Source: Fragilaria crotonensis (lineage: Eukaryota; Bacillariophyta; Fragilariophyceae; Fragilariales; Fragilariaceae). Taken from it: 64,000 nucleotides of DNA. The notes under the pieces are model-generated. The model worked only from the letters and a program-made list of their open reading frames with translations, was not told the origin of the DNA and ran no database searches. Where the stretch lies: contig JAKSYS010000148.1 in assembly GCA_022925895.1 (NCBI GenBank), forward strand, positions 41,665-105,664, given 5' to 3'. Shown here piece after piece: positions 23,677 through 34,919 of the stretch. How positions within the stretch are numbered: position 1 is the first letter of the stretch; every line of letters starts with the position of its first letter. Made by a program: the position numbers and the translations under genes.

Positions 23677-24287
23677 ATACTGGGGTCTTCCACTTGCACT
23701 GGCGACATAGAAACGCGTATTGCCCTGGAAATATTTTGAATTGAAAGATACGTAGAAACGTCGGAAGCGTACGATAGTGCAGGACGAAAACCTTTCTGGA
23801 CACAAACAATGACCCAATCCATATTATATGTATCAATGGTCTGGCGAAGGGCAAGGCGCTTTGCCAGGTCAGCTGCCGTGTATCTTTTTGGAATCGACAA
23901 CTTTCTAATTCATTCGGCACGTGCAAATTTCCATACGTGGGACATATCTATACTCTGCACTCTGCACACACTACGTCCAGCACCAATTGGTAGAGTACCG
24001 TGAAGGAATGAGGATGTTCCGATTTTGAACAGCAAGATGGATAGGAAAAGGGGGGTCATAAATGCCACCTTACGTTGAAAGAATGCCTTCCGAGTCGAGA
24101 CTTTTCGCCTTGTACGCCGAGTGTTGTGTTTGTAGCGCAACTAGAGCAAATGTCTCGTTTCGAGTTCCATTGGTCATCCAGCGCTGGGTCCGCCGTCGAT
24201 TTGAATCTTGTCTCCGTCGATTGGTCATCCAAACGAGGCACCCACCAATATATGGAACAACCACACGTGGTCGATCACCCGTCACGT

Positions 24288-24306
24288 CGAATTGTGAGAA
24301 ACGCAC
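24288..24306 (+). promoter_or_regulatory. Upstream block conserved among M11 paralogues (D)
   Basis: TCGAATTGTGAGAAACGCA, about 50 bp before the ATG; a 2-bp-longer relative of the blocks upstream of A and B. Confidence 0.35.
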
Positions 24307-24356
24307 AGCACACAAAATTGGGATAGGATCAACAATAATCGAATTCCTGTTACAAG

Positions 24357-27300
24357 ATGAAGACAGTCTGCGTCGCCTTGTCCTTGTTCCTTCTGAACAT
24401 TGCGCATGTTGCCGCTCAGCTTGACGTGGTAAGCAGAATTCAGGAAAGGTTTCTGTGCCACTTAGTAAAGGAACCGCCGTAACGAATGCACTAACACAAT
24501 GTACAATCCAGACGAGTTCTCAGCTGCTTCGTCGCGCTCAGACCAAGAGGAACCGTCGTGCAAGCAAACATCCGTGCGTTGTTATCTTCTCTGACAAAGT
24601 ATCTTGACCATCGCGTCGAAGATCAGCCTGTGGAATGTGAACTTCAAGCCACCGACATTATGAATGTCACAAAACAGAGTGGTGAAAGTCAAAGGCATGA
24701 CAACCAAATGGGCTAGAAAGAACGCAGTCGAGAGTGGTGTGACGACTCTCTTTGCTACGAATTCTGTTATTGATGACAGCACTGACGAACTCATCATACC
24801 TACTGGCGAAACTATCAAAGTACGTGAACCAAACTTAACAATGGCGTTCTGCTAACCACACAACGGATCCTTGAAACTAACGACAGCTCGATGGTCAAAC
24901 ACTAATGCTTTTCTTACACTACGCAGCTCGGACGTCGCGAAAGAAACGGTGTCGGCAGTTCATCGGGCAGTTTGGATACTACTGACTTGATCTGGAATCG
25001 CAAACTCGCTTCTGTCGTGAAGAAGGTCTTGGTCCTTCGAATCCAAGCAGCTGACGCGTCAACCACCGCAAGTGAAACGCAGCTTGCCGACGACGTCTTT
25101 GGAGCCGCTGGAGATGTCTTCAACCTCAAATCTCAGTACAACCAGTGCTCCTATGGGCAACTTCAGTTTGAGCCAACAACATCCAACGCCCTGGTCGGTA
25201 CAGATGGCGTGTATACCGTCACTCTTCCAACCACTATCATTACGGGCGCGGCAGATAATCCAATTGCCTGGGCAGCAGTTGACAAAGCCACGGCAGAACT
25301 TGGTACTCTCACCAATTTTGCTGACCATGTCATGGTATGCATGCCACCAGGAACGAGCGGTGGTTGGATTGCCTATGCCTATATCAACCATTGGCTGTCT
25401 GTCTACAACAATGCATGGTGCGGATACCCATCAGGCCTACTGCACGAGTTTGGTGAGTATTGTTTTGTGTAAAATCAACATTCCGGTCTCTTACGCGACT
25501 AACCTCAATTTCCAATATCAGGTCACAACTTGAACCTGGCACACTCCTCAGAGGGAACGGACGCGTACGGTGATCAGTCTGGAATGATGGTGAGTACCAG
25601 ATCTGCGAAATTTGGATGAAATGTCGTTGTTGGATCCAATGCCATCGACCGGCCCATTGCATTTGACCAATATCATCGCACTGATAGTTGATTTTTTCAG
25701 GGATACTCTTACTCAAGCGACGACGGTCCCGTCATGTGCTTCAACGGCCCAAAAACATGGCAACTCGGCTGGTTCAGCGACTATCACGTTGACCTTTCTA
25801 TTGCCACGGGGATCAGCTGGACTGGCAATTTGGTTGGGTTTGCGCAAAAGGCCGATGCAGCCTTAACTGACAAGATGATTATCCGGATTCGGAGCAGTGC
25901 CACAGATACGTATGTGAGTTTCAACCGCAAGATTGGTATTAATTCTGGAACTAGGGAGGGTGGCGATCAAGTCCTCGTCGCCACTCGCGCGCCTGGAACA
26001 GGTTATGCATTGTCGTATCTTCAAGCAAAGCTGAGTGCCAGTGGAATCTACACTGTACCAAATTTCAACGGTTCCACAAACATGCTGCGTATCATTGTGA
26101 ACTCGATAGTGACAAGCACAACCCCAGCCAGAGCAAACGTTTCCATTGATCTTATTCCACCGGCGGCCCCGACCAATGCGCCTACGAATGCACCAACCCG
26201 GGCACCCACCCGGGCACCCACCCAATCTCCCACACGGGTGCCGACGCGATCACCTACTCAAGCTCCAACGCTTTCACCTACTCGAGCTCCAACGCTTTCA
26301 CCTACTCGAGCTCCTACGCGATCACCTACTCAAGCTCCAACGGTTTCACCTACTCGAGCTCCAACGCCTTCGCCCACTCGAGCTCCTACGCTTTCACCTA
26401 CTCAAGCTCCTACGCTTTCACCTACTCGAGCTCCAACGCTTTCGCCTACTCGAGCTCCTACGCTTTCACCTACTCAAGCTCCAACGCTTTCACCTACTCG
26501 AGCTCCAACGCTTTCGCCTACTCAAGCTCCATCGCTTTCACCTACTCGAGCTCCAACGCTTTCGCCTACTCAAGCTCCAACGATTTCGCCTACTCGAGCT
26601 CCTACGCTTTCACCTACTGAAGCTCCTACGCTTTCACCTACTCGAGCTCCAACGCTTTCGCCTACTCGAGCTCCTACGCTTTCCCCTACTCAAGCTCCTA
26701 CGCTTTCACCTACTCGAGCTCCTACGCTTTCACCTACTCAAGCTCCTACGCTTTCACCTACTCGAGCTCCAACGCTTTCGCCTACTCAAGCTCCAACGCT
26801 TTCACCTACTCGAGCTCCAACGCTTTCGCCTACTCAAGCTCCTACGCTTTCACTCGAGCTCCTACGCTTTCACCTACTCAAGCTCCAACGCTTTCGTACT
26901 CGAGCTCCTACGCTTTGGCCTCGAGCTCCAACGCTTTCGCCTACTCAAGCTCCTACGCTTTCACCTACTCGAGCTCAACGCTTTCGCCTACTGAGCTCCA
27001 ACGCTTTCACCTACTCAAGCTCCTACGCTTCACCTACGAGCTCCAACGCTTTCGCCTACTCGAGCTCCTACGCTTTCACCAACTCGAGCTCAACGCTTTC
27101 GCCTACTCGAGCGCCGACTCAACCACCAACTAATGCGCCGACGCCTGATCTTCCAACTGATGCTCCGACGCCTGCTCCCAGACTGAGGCTCCCACAGAAT
27201 CTCCAACAGAAGCACCGACTCCACTACCCACAGAAAAGCCTACCCTATCTCCTACAGAAGCCGACATCTGCTCCTACACCTGACGCTCCAACGGAAGCAC

Positions 27301-27788
27301 CGACTGGAGCACCCACTCTATTGCCCACACAACCTCCGACCGAATCTCCCAGTCGTGCACCTACATCGAATCCAACTACTCGTGCACCAACGACAAAGGC
27401 ACCCACGAGTCCTCCTACATCGAAGGCACCCACGAGTCCTCCGACGTCCAAGGCACCCACAAGTCCTCCGACGTCCAAGGCACCCACAAGTCCTCCGACG
27501 TCCAAGGCACCCACGAGTCCTCCGACGTCCAAGGCACCCACAAGTCCTCCGACGTCAAAGGCACCCACTAGTCCTCCTACATCGAAGGCACCCACTAGTC
27601 CTCCTACATCGAAGGCACCCACTAGTCCTCCGACGTCCAAGGCACCCACAAGTCCTCCTACATCGAAGGCACCCACGAGTCCTCCTACCACTCGCACGCC
27701 TACTTCGACTCCCACCACTCGCGCGCCGACATCGACACCCACCACTCGCACGCCTACTTCGACTCCCACCACTCTTGCACCCTCTTAG
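24357..27788 (+). CDS. Gametolysin-type (M11) metalloprotease, paralogue D, with expanded Pro-Thr tail
   Basis: Secreted zinc metalloprotease in opposite orientation to A-C. Exon 1 24357-24428 (signal peptide MKTVCVALSLFLLNIAHVAA), exon 2 24512-24819 (propeptide), exon 3 24927-25452, exon 4 25522-25589, exon 5 25701-27788. The zinc motif HEFGHNLNLAH is joined across intron 3 with Asn in place of the metzincin Gly; the Met-turn candidate is DQSGMM, then GYSYSSDDGP and CFNGPKTWQLGW. Exon 2 is 308 bp instead of the 312 of C: AG is missing near 24600 (GACAAAGTATC) and two bases near 24675, so the propeptide frame is broken as written. The tail has about 35 units of a 24-bp repeat (PTRAPTLS) and about 11 of a 27-bp repeat (SKAPTSPPT). 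Indels between 26850 and 27250 switch frames repeatedly, yet the frame stays open to 27788 because no frame of the repeat holds a stop. Confidence 0.75.
26261..27115 (+). repeat. 24-bp coding minisatellite (PTRAPTLS)n
   Basis: The unit is close to CCTACTCGAGCTCCAACGCT plus TTCA, about 35 copies with third-position variation (CGAGCT/CAAGCT, CCAACG/CCTACG). Frame 1 reads PTRAPTLS, frame 2 LLELQRFH, frame 3 YSSSNAFT; none has a stop. After about 26850 units carry 1-4 bp deletions, changing the phase. Confidence 0.9.
27395..27690 (+). repeat. 27-bp coding minisatellite (SKAPTSPPT)n
   Basis: About 11 units of AAGGCACCCACGAGTCCTCC plus TACATCG or GACGTCC, all in one frame, coding KAPTSPPTS. Units differ mainly at synonymous sites (ACGAGT, ACAAGT, ACTAGT), so the protein repeat is better conserved than its DNA. 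Confidence 0.9.
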
Positions 27789-30420
27789 AAATCAGGAAGC
27801 CAACCAGTGTTGTTTTGTGCCATCGAAACTAGTTTAGCATTCATGGAATTAGCCATGATAACTTTGCCTTTTTGTCTCAGTAAAACAGATTTCACGACTG
27901 GTGTCTGGTCTCAAGTCAGAAGTAGCTTGGTAGAACGTTGCAGTTTTCGTTCGTGACAACCGGCTGCAAACGCAGGTACACGGAACTTCCATAATCGAAT
28001 TTGAAGCACCGAGAAGTTTACTCTTTCGTTTCGCCAGGATTCGTAGATGACATATGAAATTCGTAGAGACAGAATCCAACATGCAAGATTAACTCGCATG
28101 AATGAAACAAAGGAATCAACGGTGATGCTACAGTATAAATGTAACCATTCACGTAGATATATATATAGCCGATAGATATATAGATATTAGTTATCATTCT
28201 TTCAAGAGCAGCAAGATCAATTTGCAAAGACCAGGAAGCTTCTTTGAACTACATTGTCGATAGAAATTTGGATTCGGTGCCACCTTGTGCTGTATCTCTT
28301 TCTTGTGATGAAACCAAGCATTCCACAATCAAATTGCGTAATGACATTCAACACTACAGTTGCCCTCCATGTTATCTACTACCCAAACACAACAGTCACC
28401 TTGTAATTGTACCTAAGCATTTTAACCACCCAGCACGAGACTTTTTAGTGAGGCTGGTGATAGACAGGATAAATGACAAAAGAGTTTACACAAATGCTGC
28501 TGTCATGATGGGTCATGCTGATGAAATACAGACAACCTCACTTGACAAGCTATTGGCTTTATGTGGTGACAAAAACATGGGTAAAGAAAGCAGCCTTTAG
28601 AAGACTGCTGACCACATCGATGTGGCATCTGTCTCCAGCATTGATGTTCACAATTTTTAACACGGCAATGTTGAATGCCAGCTCTACATTGGCATGGTTA
28701 TGTCAAGGTTTGATAGCTTGAGTCAGAGTGGCCTGTCCCAAGAAATCAGCTATCAGTAACTATTCCAAATTGCGGCATCTAGTTCGATCAGCAAGAAAAG
28801 CAGCCAAGACCCACTCCGTGATGTCCGTTGAGGAACAGCTTGAATTACTGTCTACCAATCAACTGGTAGCCAACCTTCTGTGAACTGACATACCAGCCAG
28901 CATCAATTAATACCATTCCTTCTACTCTCTTCCAGCATAAAATGCATCAGCCTACTAACTCTTCCAAACTCTTTCTGTAGCTACTTTCCTCATATCAGCC
29001 ACCCACCCCACCATCATCTATGGTCAATCTGCTGTAGGTGGAATGCCCAAACCTAGTAGGCACCGTGTGTTCCAATTTGTTTGACACTAGCTACTGTTTC
29101 AGTGGTACCAAACCATGTGGGTCAACTGCACCTCATTGCAGGCAAGAATGGAGCAGCTCATAAGTATATCTGTAGTATTTACGAAGGTGCAAAAAGAAAA
29201 ATCTTTAATTCAAAGTCCCTTGATTTCATTGTCACTGCAATCAAGACTGTAGGCTACTCCTCCTGTTGACCATTCATTGCTTCATTCTCTTGTTTGCTTT
29301 GTCCATGAATCAGGTAATCTCTTTCTTGTTACAACAGACGCCTTGGAGATCAGGCAGAAACATTCAGCATCCAGGCATTCACATGTGAGTACAACTTCAT
29401 CAACAATGTCTTCATGCTCCCGCCCTTACCCAAAGCTAAGGACTCGCAGCACTGTATTGATGTTCAAGGTGGAACCTGATAATGACAGCAGTCAAAATAC
29501 TTACATGGTTTACAATGCCCTGGGCCCAAGGATTTATCTGGTGTATGTGCAACAAGAACAACAACCCGACCCAATCCACTCCTGTGGTGTTCCAAGACAA
29601 ACTTCTTGTTTTTTCCTGAGCTTTGTACAACCCACCACTATGCCATTGTGCTGTTCTCTCGAGTAAGCCAATTTTGGTGTCTTCGTTTTCAAACCCGTAC
29701 TAGTCTGAACACAGCGGCAGCACGTAAATTAGGGTTGGGTCTTTTTACCCACTTCTGTCGTCATTTACATTCAGTGATGATTCGAAAGTTGACTCAATGG
29801 GTCGAACAGGTCAAAACACCACGCTATTCCTATTCACTCTATTTTCATTTTTTACCTCAGATAGAACATGGCAAGTCCGAAATGTCCGAAGGCCCAACCG
29901 GCTGGATTATTTTGGACATTTTCGTCAGTGTATTGGACCATTTTCGTACGATAGCGTAATGGGTGGAAAGCTCTTACACTCCTAACATCACTAATCACTA
30001 CTGGTCAAGGCTGGCAAAACCACTTTTCCAAAATCTTGGAGAAGTGGTTTTGTCTTTGACTAAAAAACCCCAAACCACCACTGGTTTTGCTCTACACGAG
30101 GAATGTAGTACTCCAGTAATACGGAAATACAGTACTACTGAGGACTGAGCACTGAATAACTGAACACACAACTTTATGGCACAGTTATGACACACACAAT
30201 GCAGCTGCTACACAACAATGAATGTCATCCATAATCCGTAATCCACACTCCTTACAACTATCATCCACCTTTAGCGTGGCAGCCACCCAAAGGTTAAACA
30301 CTGTTGGCGGTAGGGTATCCATTGGTGCAGCATACGATGTGGCTCATGCCTGGTGATAGTGGAGTATTAAGCTTTTCAGGTGCGTACTTTGTACGGAGAT
30401 TGCTCTGGTACACGCTTAAT
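27789..30420. other. Long stretch without a recognised gene
   Basis: Frames at 28244-28600 and 29277-29666 have no motif I can name and lie among many stops. There is an AT repeat at 28157-28190 (ATATATATATAG...ATATATAG). The sequence may be decayed transposon DNA continuing into the broken gene downstream, but I see no direct proof. Confidence 0.4.
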
Positions 30421-30512
30421 GTTGGCCAATCATATCGACGAAAGCTTAATACTATTGACCAATCATATCATCGTAAAGCTTAATGCCTAATAATTTGACC
30501 AAGAATCATATC
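30421..30512 (+). promoter_or_regulatory. Threefold CCAATCATATCATCG repeat, possible promoter
   Basis: GGCCAATCATATCGACG, GACCAATCATATCATCG and GACCAAGAATCATATCATCG follow at about 35-40 bp spacing, the first two each followed by AAAGCTTAAT. Two copies contain CCAAT. They end about 55 bp before the first frame of the broken DDE/exonuclease gene, so a promoter or transposon end is plausible. Confidence 0.45.
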
Positions 30513-30566
30513 ATCGTATCTTCGTTGGATTTTTAAGAACAAGAAATCAAGAACCACAAAAATTGC

Positions 30567-33500
30567 ATGTTGCTACAACAAGTCACACTGCTTTCGCATT
30601 ATCTTTGTGCTGTTGTTTGGCACAACGAACTTCATCAGCAAGAGTGCAAGAATGGGAGGGCGTACACAAGGATCAAAGGACACAAAGCCTCGCAAGAGAG
30701 CAAGAAATCAGATTCACAGAAGAAGGATGCTGAAACACGAGCGAAGAAGAAAGCTCATCACGACACCATCGAATGTGCGAGAAATTTAGCCACTTTCAAG
30801 CATCACTGCATGGTGCTGGAAGAAGCAGCAAGCAATCGTCCTACAGCACTTCCCTTCGGTGGTAATGAACAACAGCTACACACAGAACAAGACATGTTGG
30901 TGGATGCTGTTGAGCTCAAGGCATTCCACACTGGACCGAGCAGTTCAATCCCGGAGAAATCACAGCACAACTGGATGGAAGAGATGATGCGGATCAAAAT
31001 GGTGACCAACAACAAGACGAAGACACAGATGTTGTTGATGTATTGGATTTTCCACTAATAGTGTCATGAACACTTACCTGCAAGCTATTCAAAACAGGCT
31101 CAAGTATGAAGTAAAGGAGACAATGCCTGCCGGTGAAAAATGGCTGCAACAACATCTCGATGCGAACAATTGGTGGATTTTGAATGTTAAAGCCAAATGG
31201 CTTTGTAATAAGCTTGCTGTTGTATTTGATGAGCCTGCATATTATCGTGATATCTACATTTGGCTCCCGGAACAGCGCTGGGGTAATGTTGCGTGGCCAC
31301 CTTGTCCTTCTTGTTCACAACAGGATGTTGCAGCTCATGGCTTTCAGAGCAACCACTATGGCCGAAGAGTCGTTTCCATGACAGGCCAGGCAACTACTTT
31401 ATCATGTCGAGAAGGTACATTTGTCGAAGAAGTTGTTGTCGGGTTGTATCAACTGGTGGTGTATCATCCAGAACCCCCGCAAAGGACCTTTATGGGATAT
31501 CATCCGACGTCAAGAACCCGACTTCCTCATGGACTTGGAAGGTTGTTCCCGGCCTTTTTTACATTCGGTAATTGATATGATGCGAGCACTCTTTGACAAA
31601 GGAGTCAGACCAGAATCCTTTGCAGAAACCATTCTTGAATGACATTCGAAGAAATACCTTGAGGCCTACTTGCTAAGAGAGCAAGAGATTGAGCGCACTG
31701 GGGCTTTCATTGCTACAAAGCCAGCCATGTTTTCGGAATTTGCTGACAAGGCAAACTATGCCGGTCTCGTACCGACAGGCAAGTACCTTGCCCAGGTTTA
31801 TAATGAGTAGAATGCAACAATACGAAACCATTTGGAGAAGGAGATCAAAAAGCAGCCATCTTCGCGTTTCCATATCGATGCATCCTATAAGGAGGCTAAG
31901 CATCTGGCTCAGTACCATGGCAACCCTTTGTTTAAATCACTGGTTACTGTCACAAGTGAGTTTGGTGCCATTAGATTACAGTTTCATACAGTGACTGACG
32001 GACACGATCAGATGATCCAAGCAGTTTCTGCATTTGTCAATACTTCACAAGAGTATGGTCAACCACTACCAGAAGTGGCTGCCACCGATAATCCTTCAAG
32101 AGATCGGAATTGGCTTTATGATTTGATTCCCTCACTCAAAGTTGCTCAACAACGACTGGATGCAGTCTCCCATGGTGTCCGAGTCCCAGAAGTTGCTGAT
32201 TGTGGCATGCACGTCAAATCCAAAGTGCTGTTGCCTGCTGCTCTCGACAATATGCAGAGAGTAAGAGTTGCATTGACTGTGGAAGAGATCAACATGACAG
32301 TTCTTGCGGTAAGACAAATTGTGGCATCCAAACCTCTCAGTGAGCGTACTATTTCACTGGATGCTGAATGGGACACTAAAACCAACCGCCTGGGGCAAGT
32401 GATTGCATCATTCAAGACAGCACTGATTCAACTTGGTTATTGGGATTCCGATGGCCAAATATCAGCATTACTTTTGCAAGTGTTTCGGCATCAATCCTTA
32501 CCCCGAGCCCTTCTTGCACTGTTTGGTGAATCTCTTAAATTGTTTGTGGGTGTGTGCGTGTCCGGGGATTTAAAGCGCATTGGCAAAGACTTCAAGTGCA
32601 CTCAGTGCATAGAAAATGCTAACTTTATAAACCTCGGAAGTCATGCAAGAAAGCGAGATGTTGTGCACAATGGTACAGCATCACGACTCGAGAAACTTGT
32701 CCAGCTAACCTTGGGAGAAAAACTGGATAAAGCACCATCGGTGAGGCTATCACGATGGTCATGCTCGGAATTGTGTGATGCTCAAAAACAATATGCTGCC
32801 CTGGATGCTTTGAAGTCATTGGAAGTTTACGACCAGGTGCAACATTTGCCAGATCTGACGCAGCGACTATTAGGTGAGGCGGCAACACCGAATCTCCACG
32901 TTGATATTGTTCCTGCCCATGGAAATGTTGCAAGCATGGCAACACGGGCAGCAGTTGGCACGCTCTTGGATGTATCATCCTGTGAGTCTCCACATGGTGT
33001 TACACCTCGCCGTGTCAAACCAAATCAAAACTCCCGAGTTGTCAAAATCACATCAGTGGACTCGCCTTCCTTGGTAGTGCCTGGTTTGAAAAAAGTGTTG
33101 AATAAAGAAGGAGTTTGTCTGAGAGACTTTGGCGTGCCGCCATTTCTGATTATCCTCCCGTTGAAGATGCTTAAGCACCATGTCGATTCTCATTTGGTAA
33201 GAATATTCACCGACGCAGAGCTTGGTTCGGCAGCGGGAGAGAATTCTGATATGTATGTTGCAACAAACACGGCTCCGACACGTGCTGCACAACCACAACC
33301 TGCTATCAAACACTCCCAGCAATGCGATGCCCTTTATTTTTCAGAAACGGATGACAGATTCAACCACGACACCCATGGTGCTACTAACAATATTGGTGAC
33401 AGCGATGGCGATGAATGAACCTCCACCAGGTATGTGTCTCACTTCTGAGGCTCTCGACCTCGTGGCTTTAGCAAGAGTTGTTGGTGATCAGGCTGGTGAG

Positions 33501-34290
33501 TGCGACGTACAACCAGGGAGAGGTACCATGATTTTACAGTGTGAACATCTTGACGAGCCTCCAAGTACCTTTACCGACTCGTTCTCAGCTTGCCTTTGAG
33601 ATGCTTACCATGCTATGAGTCGACCAAAAGTGCCCATTAAACATGAGTAAAAAAAACCATACTTTGTCGCACTTCAGCAAGCATTCTTTGCATGGCGACC
33701 AGATTTATTAGCTGACGTGAAACAGGTCTTGGCGGATAATGGCCTTTCAACAAGACAGAATATTGAGGCAAAGATGTACTATGATGTAGACTTCTTTCGT
33801 CAGCGCGTGGACCGACGAGTTCTACCACCTCGTCAGTTGTATTGGAGGGTTCGGGCTGTTTTTTATTCTTTTCGGTGCCAAGGTGGACTCGAAATCAAAT
33901 ACTCCACTTTTTAATAAGCGAGCATGGAGCAAGGCCAATAACGTTTTGAAGGAAGTATTGAATGGATTTTATTCCGACCCTCCGGGAATCTCATTTTACA
34001 CAAATCGCCTCAATAAACAAGGAGAACCAATGGTCGACCAATATGGACTATCGTCGCTGCTTGACTGCAATCGGGGGGACAAATGATGTTGAGGCCATTC
34101 ACAAGCAACTAGTAGCTCTCTACGGAAGTTGGAAAACTGGGGTCCAAATGTCTGATGCTCTCTTATCGGAACGCCGGCATCGTTACAACCACAAAGTCAA
34201 TGAACGTAAACGGCTCGGCTTTCCAAAATTCGGTCACTTTGACACTTGGCTCGTTGATACAATACAGTTACTGGTGGAAAAAACCACAAT
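30567..34290 (+). pseudogene. Decayed mobile-element-type gene: DUF6729-like zinc ribbon + RNase H/DDE-like + DEDDy 3'-5' exonuclease
   Basis: Order of parts: Lys-rich coil (30640-30780), acidic linker, then WLPEQRWGNVAWPPCPSC...GRRVVSM and, after a frame change, YFIMSRRYICR, resembling the Cys-rich DUF6729 pattern. One frame from 31421 to 33418 follows, cut only by TGA (31640) and TAG (31808), both where Trp is plausible. It holds FHIDASYKEAKHLAQYHG and TDNPSRDRNW (Asp-containing, DDE/RNase H-like). A clear exonuclease follows: SLDAEWDT (DxE), GVCVSGDLKRIGKDF (Asp), YAALDALKSLEVYDQ (Y...D). Downstream frames carry further stops at 33597 and 33648 and reach GTNDVEAIHKQLVALYG and RHRYNHKVNERKRLGFPK before the LTR element at 34302. 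It looks non-functional. The exonuclease is certain; the transposase-like part is inferred. Confidence 0.6.
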
Positions 34291-34301
34291 GCTCTTCTTT
34301 A

Positions 34302-34489
34302 TGTTGATACAGCATGCATACAATATGATGCATGCATAGTACTGGAAGACTACAGTACTGGAGGACGACAGTACGGACTACAGACTACAGAGAGAAGGCT
34401 TATATTTTCGTTGATCGACTAGATTTAATGCATAGATGACCTTGACATGCTTTATCATTGAATCGATGCTGATCACGTAGAGTTATGAG
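34302..34489 (+). repeat. 5' LTR (188 bp)
   Basis: Matches 40627-40814 base for base at a constant offset of 6325. It holds a perfect hairpin GCATGCAT / ATGCATGC (34312-34335, 8-bp spacer) and a run of CAGTAC-type words (TAGTACTGG, CAGTACTGG, CAGTACGG). Promoter and polyadenylation functions are expected but not visible as clear motifs. Confidence 0.9.
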
Positions 34490-34919
34490 TTTATCAGACC
34501 CAACGGCTCAATGATATGAATGGTACCATCCGGTCGACGCAGAAGGAGAGAATCGACCGATCGTTTCATCATGGTCAAGGAGACCAAATTCATGTGATGG
34601 ATACGATGTTGAGCAGACTCGTCGGGACTCGAGTCATTCGAATCACAAATATTCGATGAATACAGAATAGGGCATAACGGCATGAGCCGAAAATTATGCT
34701 ATTTAGATGGGATAATTGCAGAACGTCCGTTGAACGAACTGCGACACCCTATATGTCATCCCCAACGAACTGGGATAGACGAATCTCCTAAATACAAATA
34801 GGCAAGTCACAACGGTAACTTGAGATGTGCCGTACAGTTCTTGTGAACTTTACATCCCAAACCACTCACTTCATGCTTGAGCTACATACATCAGAAAAAA
34901 GCACAACAACACCTCAACC
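34490..34919 (+). other. Copia 5' leader between LTR and gag
   Basis: 430 bp without a gene. The primer-binding site should begin just after the LTR (TTATCAGACCCAACGGCTCA); I could not match it to a specific tRNA by eye. Confidence 0.5.

Larger units (their letters stand above)
22468..24356. other. Intergenic, 1.9 kb, no gene recognised
   Basis: Several overlapping short frames on both strands (for example 23523-23926 minus) show no recognisable motif. Present are a short direct repeat CACCTCAAGT at 22921-22940, and one perfect hairpin listed separately. The last 90 bp form the promoter of M11 paralogue D. Confidence 0.5.

Noticed and set aside
23523-23926. Overlapping minus-strand frames of about 125 codons
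   Set aside because: Two frames overlap fully and neither resembles a known domain; a chance open stretch is likelier.
27245-27772. Antisense frames rich in Gly-Val-Ala-Arg opposite the Pro-Thr repeats (also opposite A and B)
   Set aside because: They are the reverse complement of the repeat; no independent codon signal and no start context.
28244-28600. Possible small gene at 28244, with further frames to 29666
   Set aside because: No motif recognised, many neighbouring stops, and no convincing splice joins; left as unassigned DNA.
30567-34290. Treating the exonuclease gene as intact with introns over the stops
   Set aside because: The stops at 31640 and 31808 lie within conserved, continuous frame, and no GT-AG pair around them removes only the stop codon.
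34490-34510. Primer-binding site of the Copia element complementary to initiator tRNA-Met
   Set aside because: The sequence after the LTR resembles a tRNA anticodon arm only loosely; I could not match a specific tRNA without a search.
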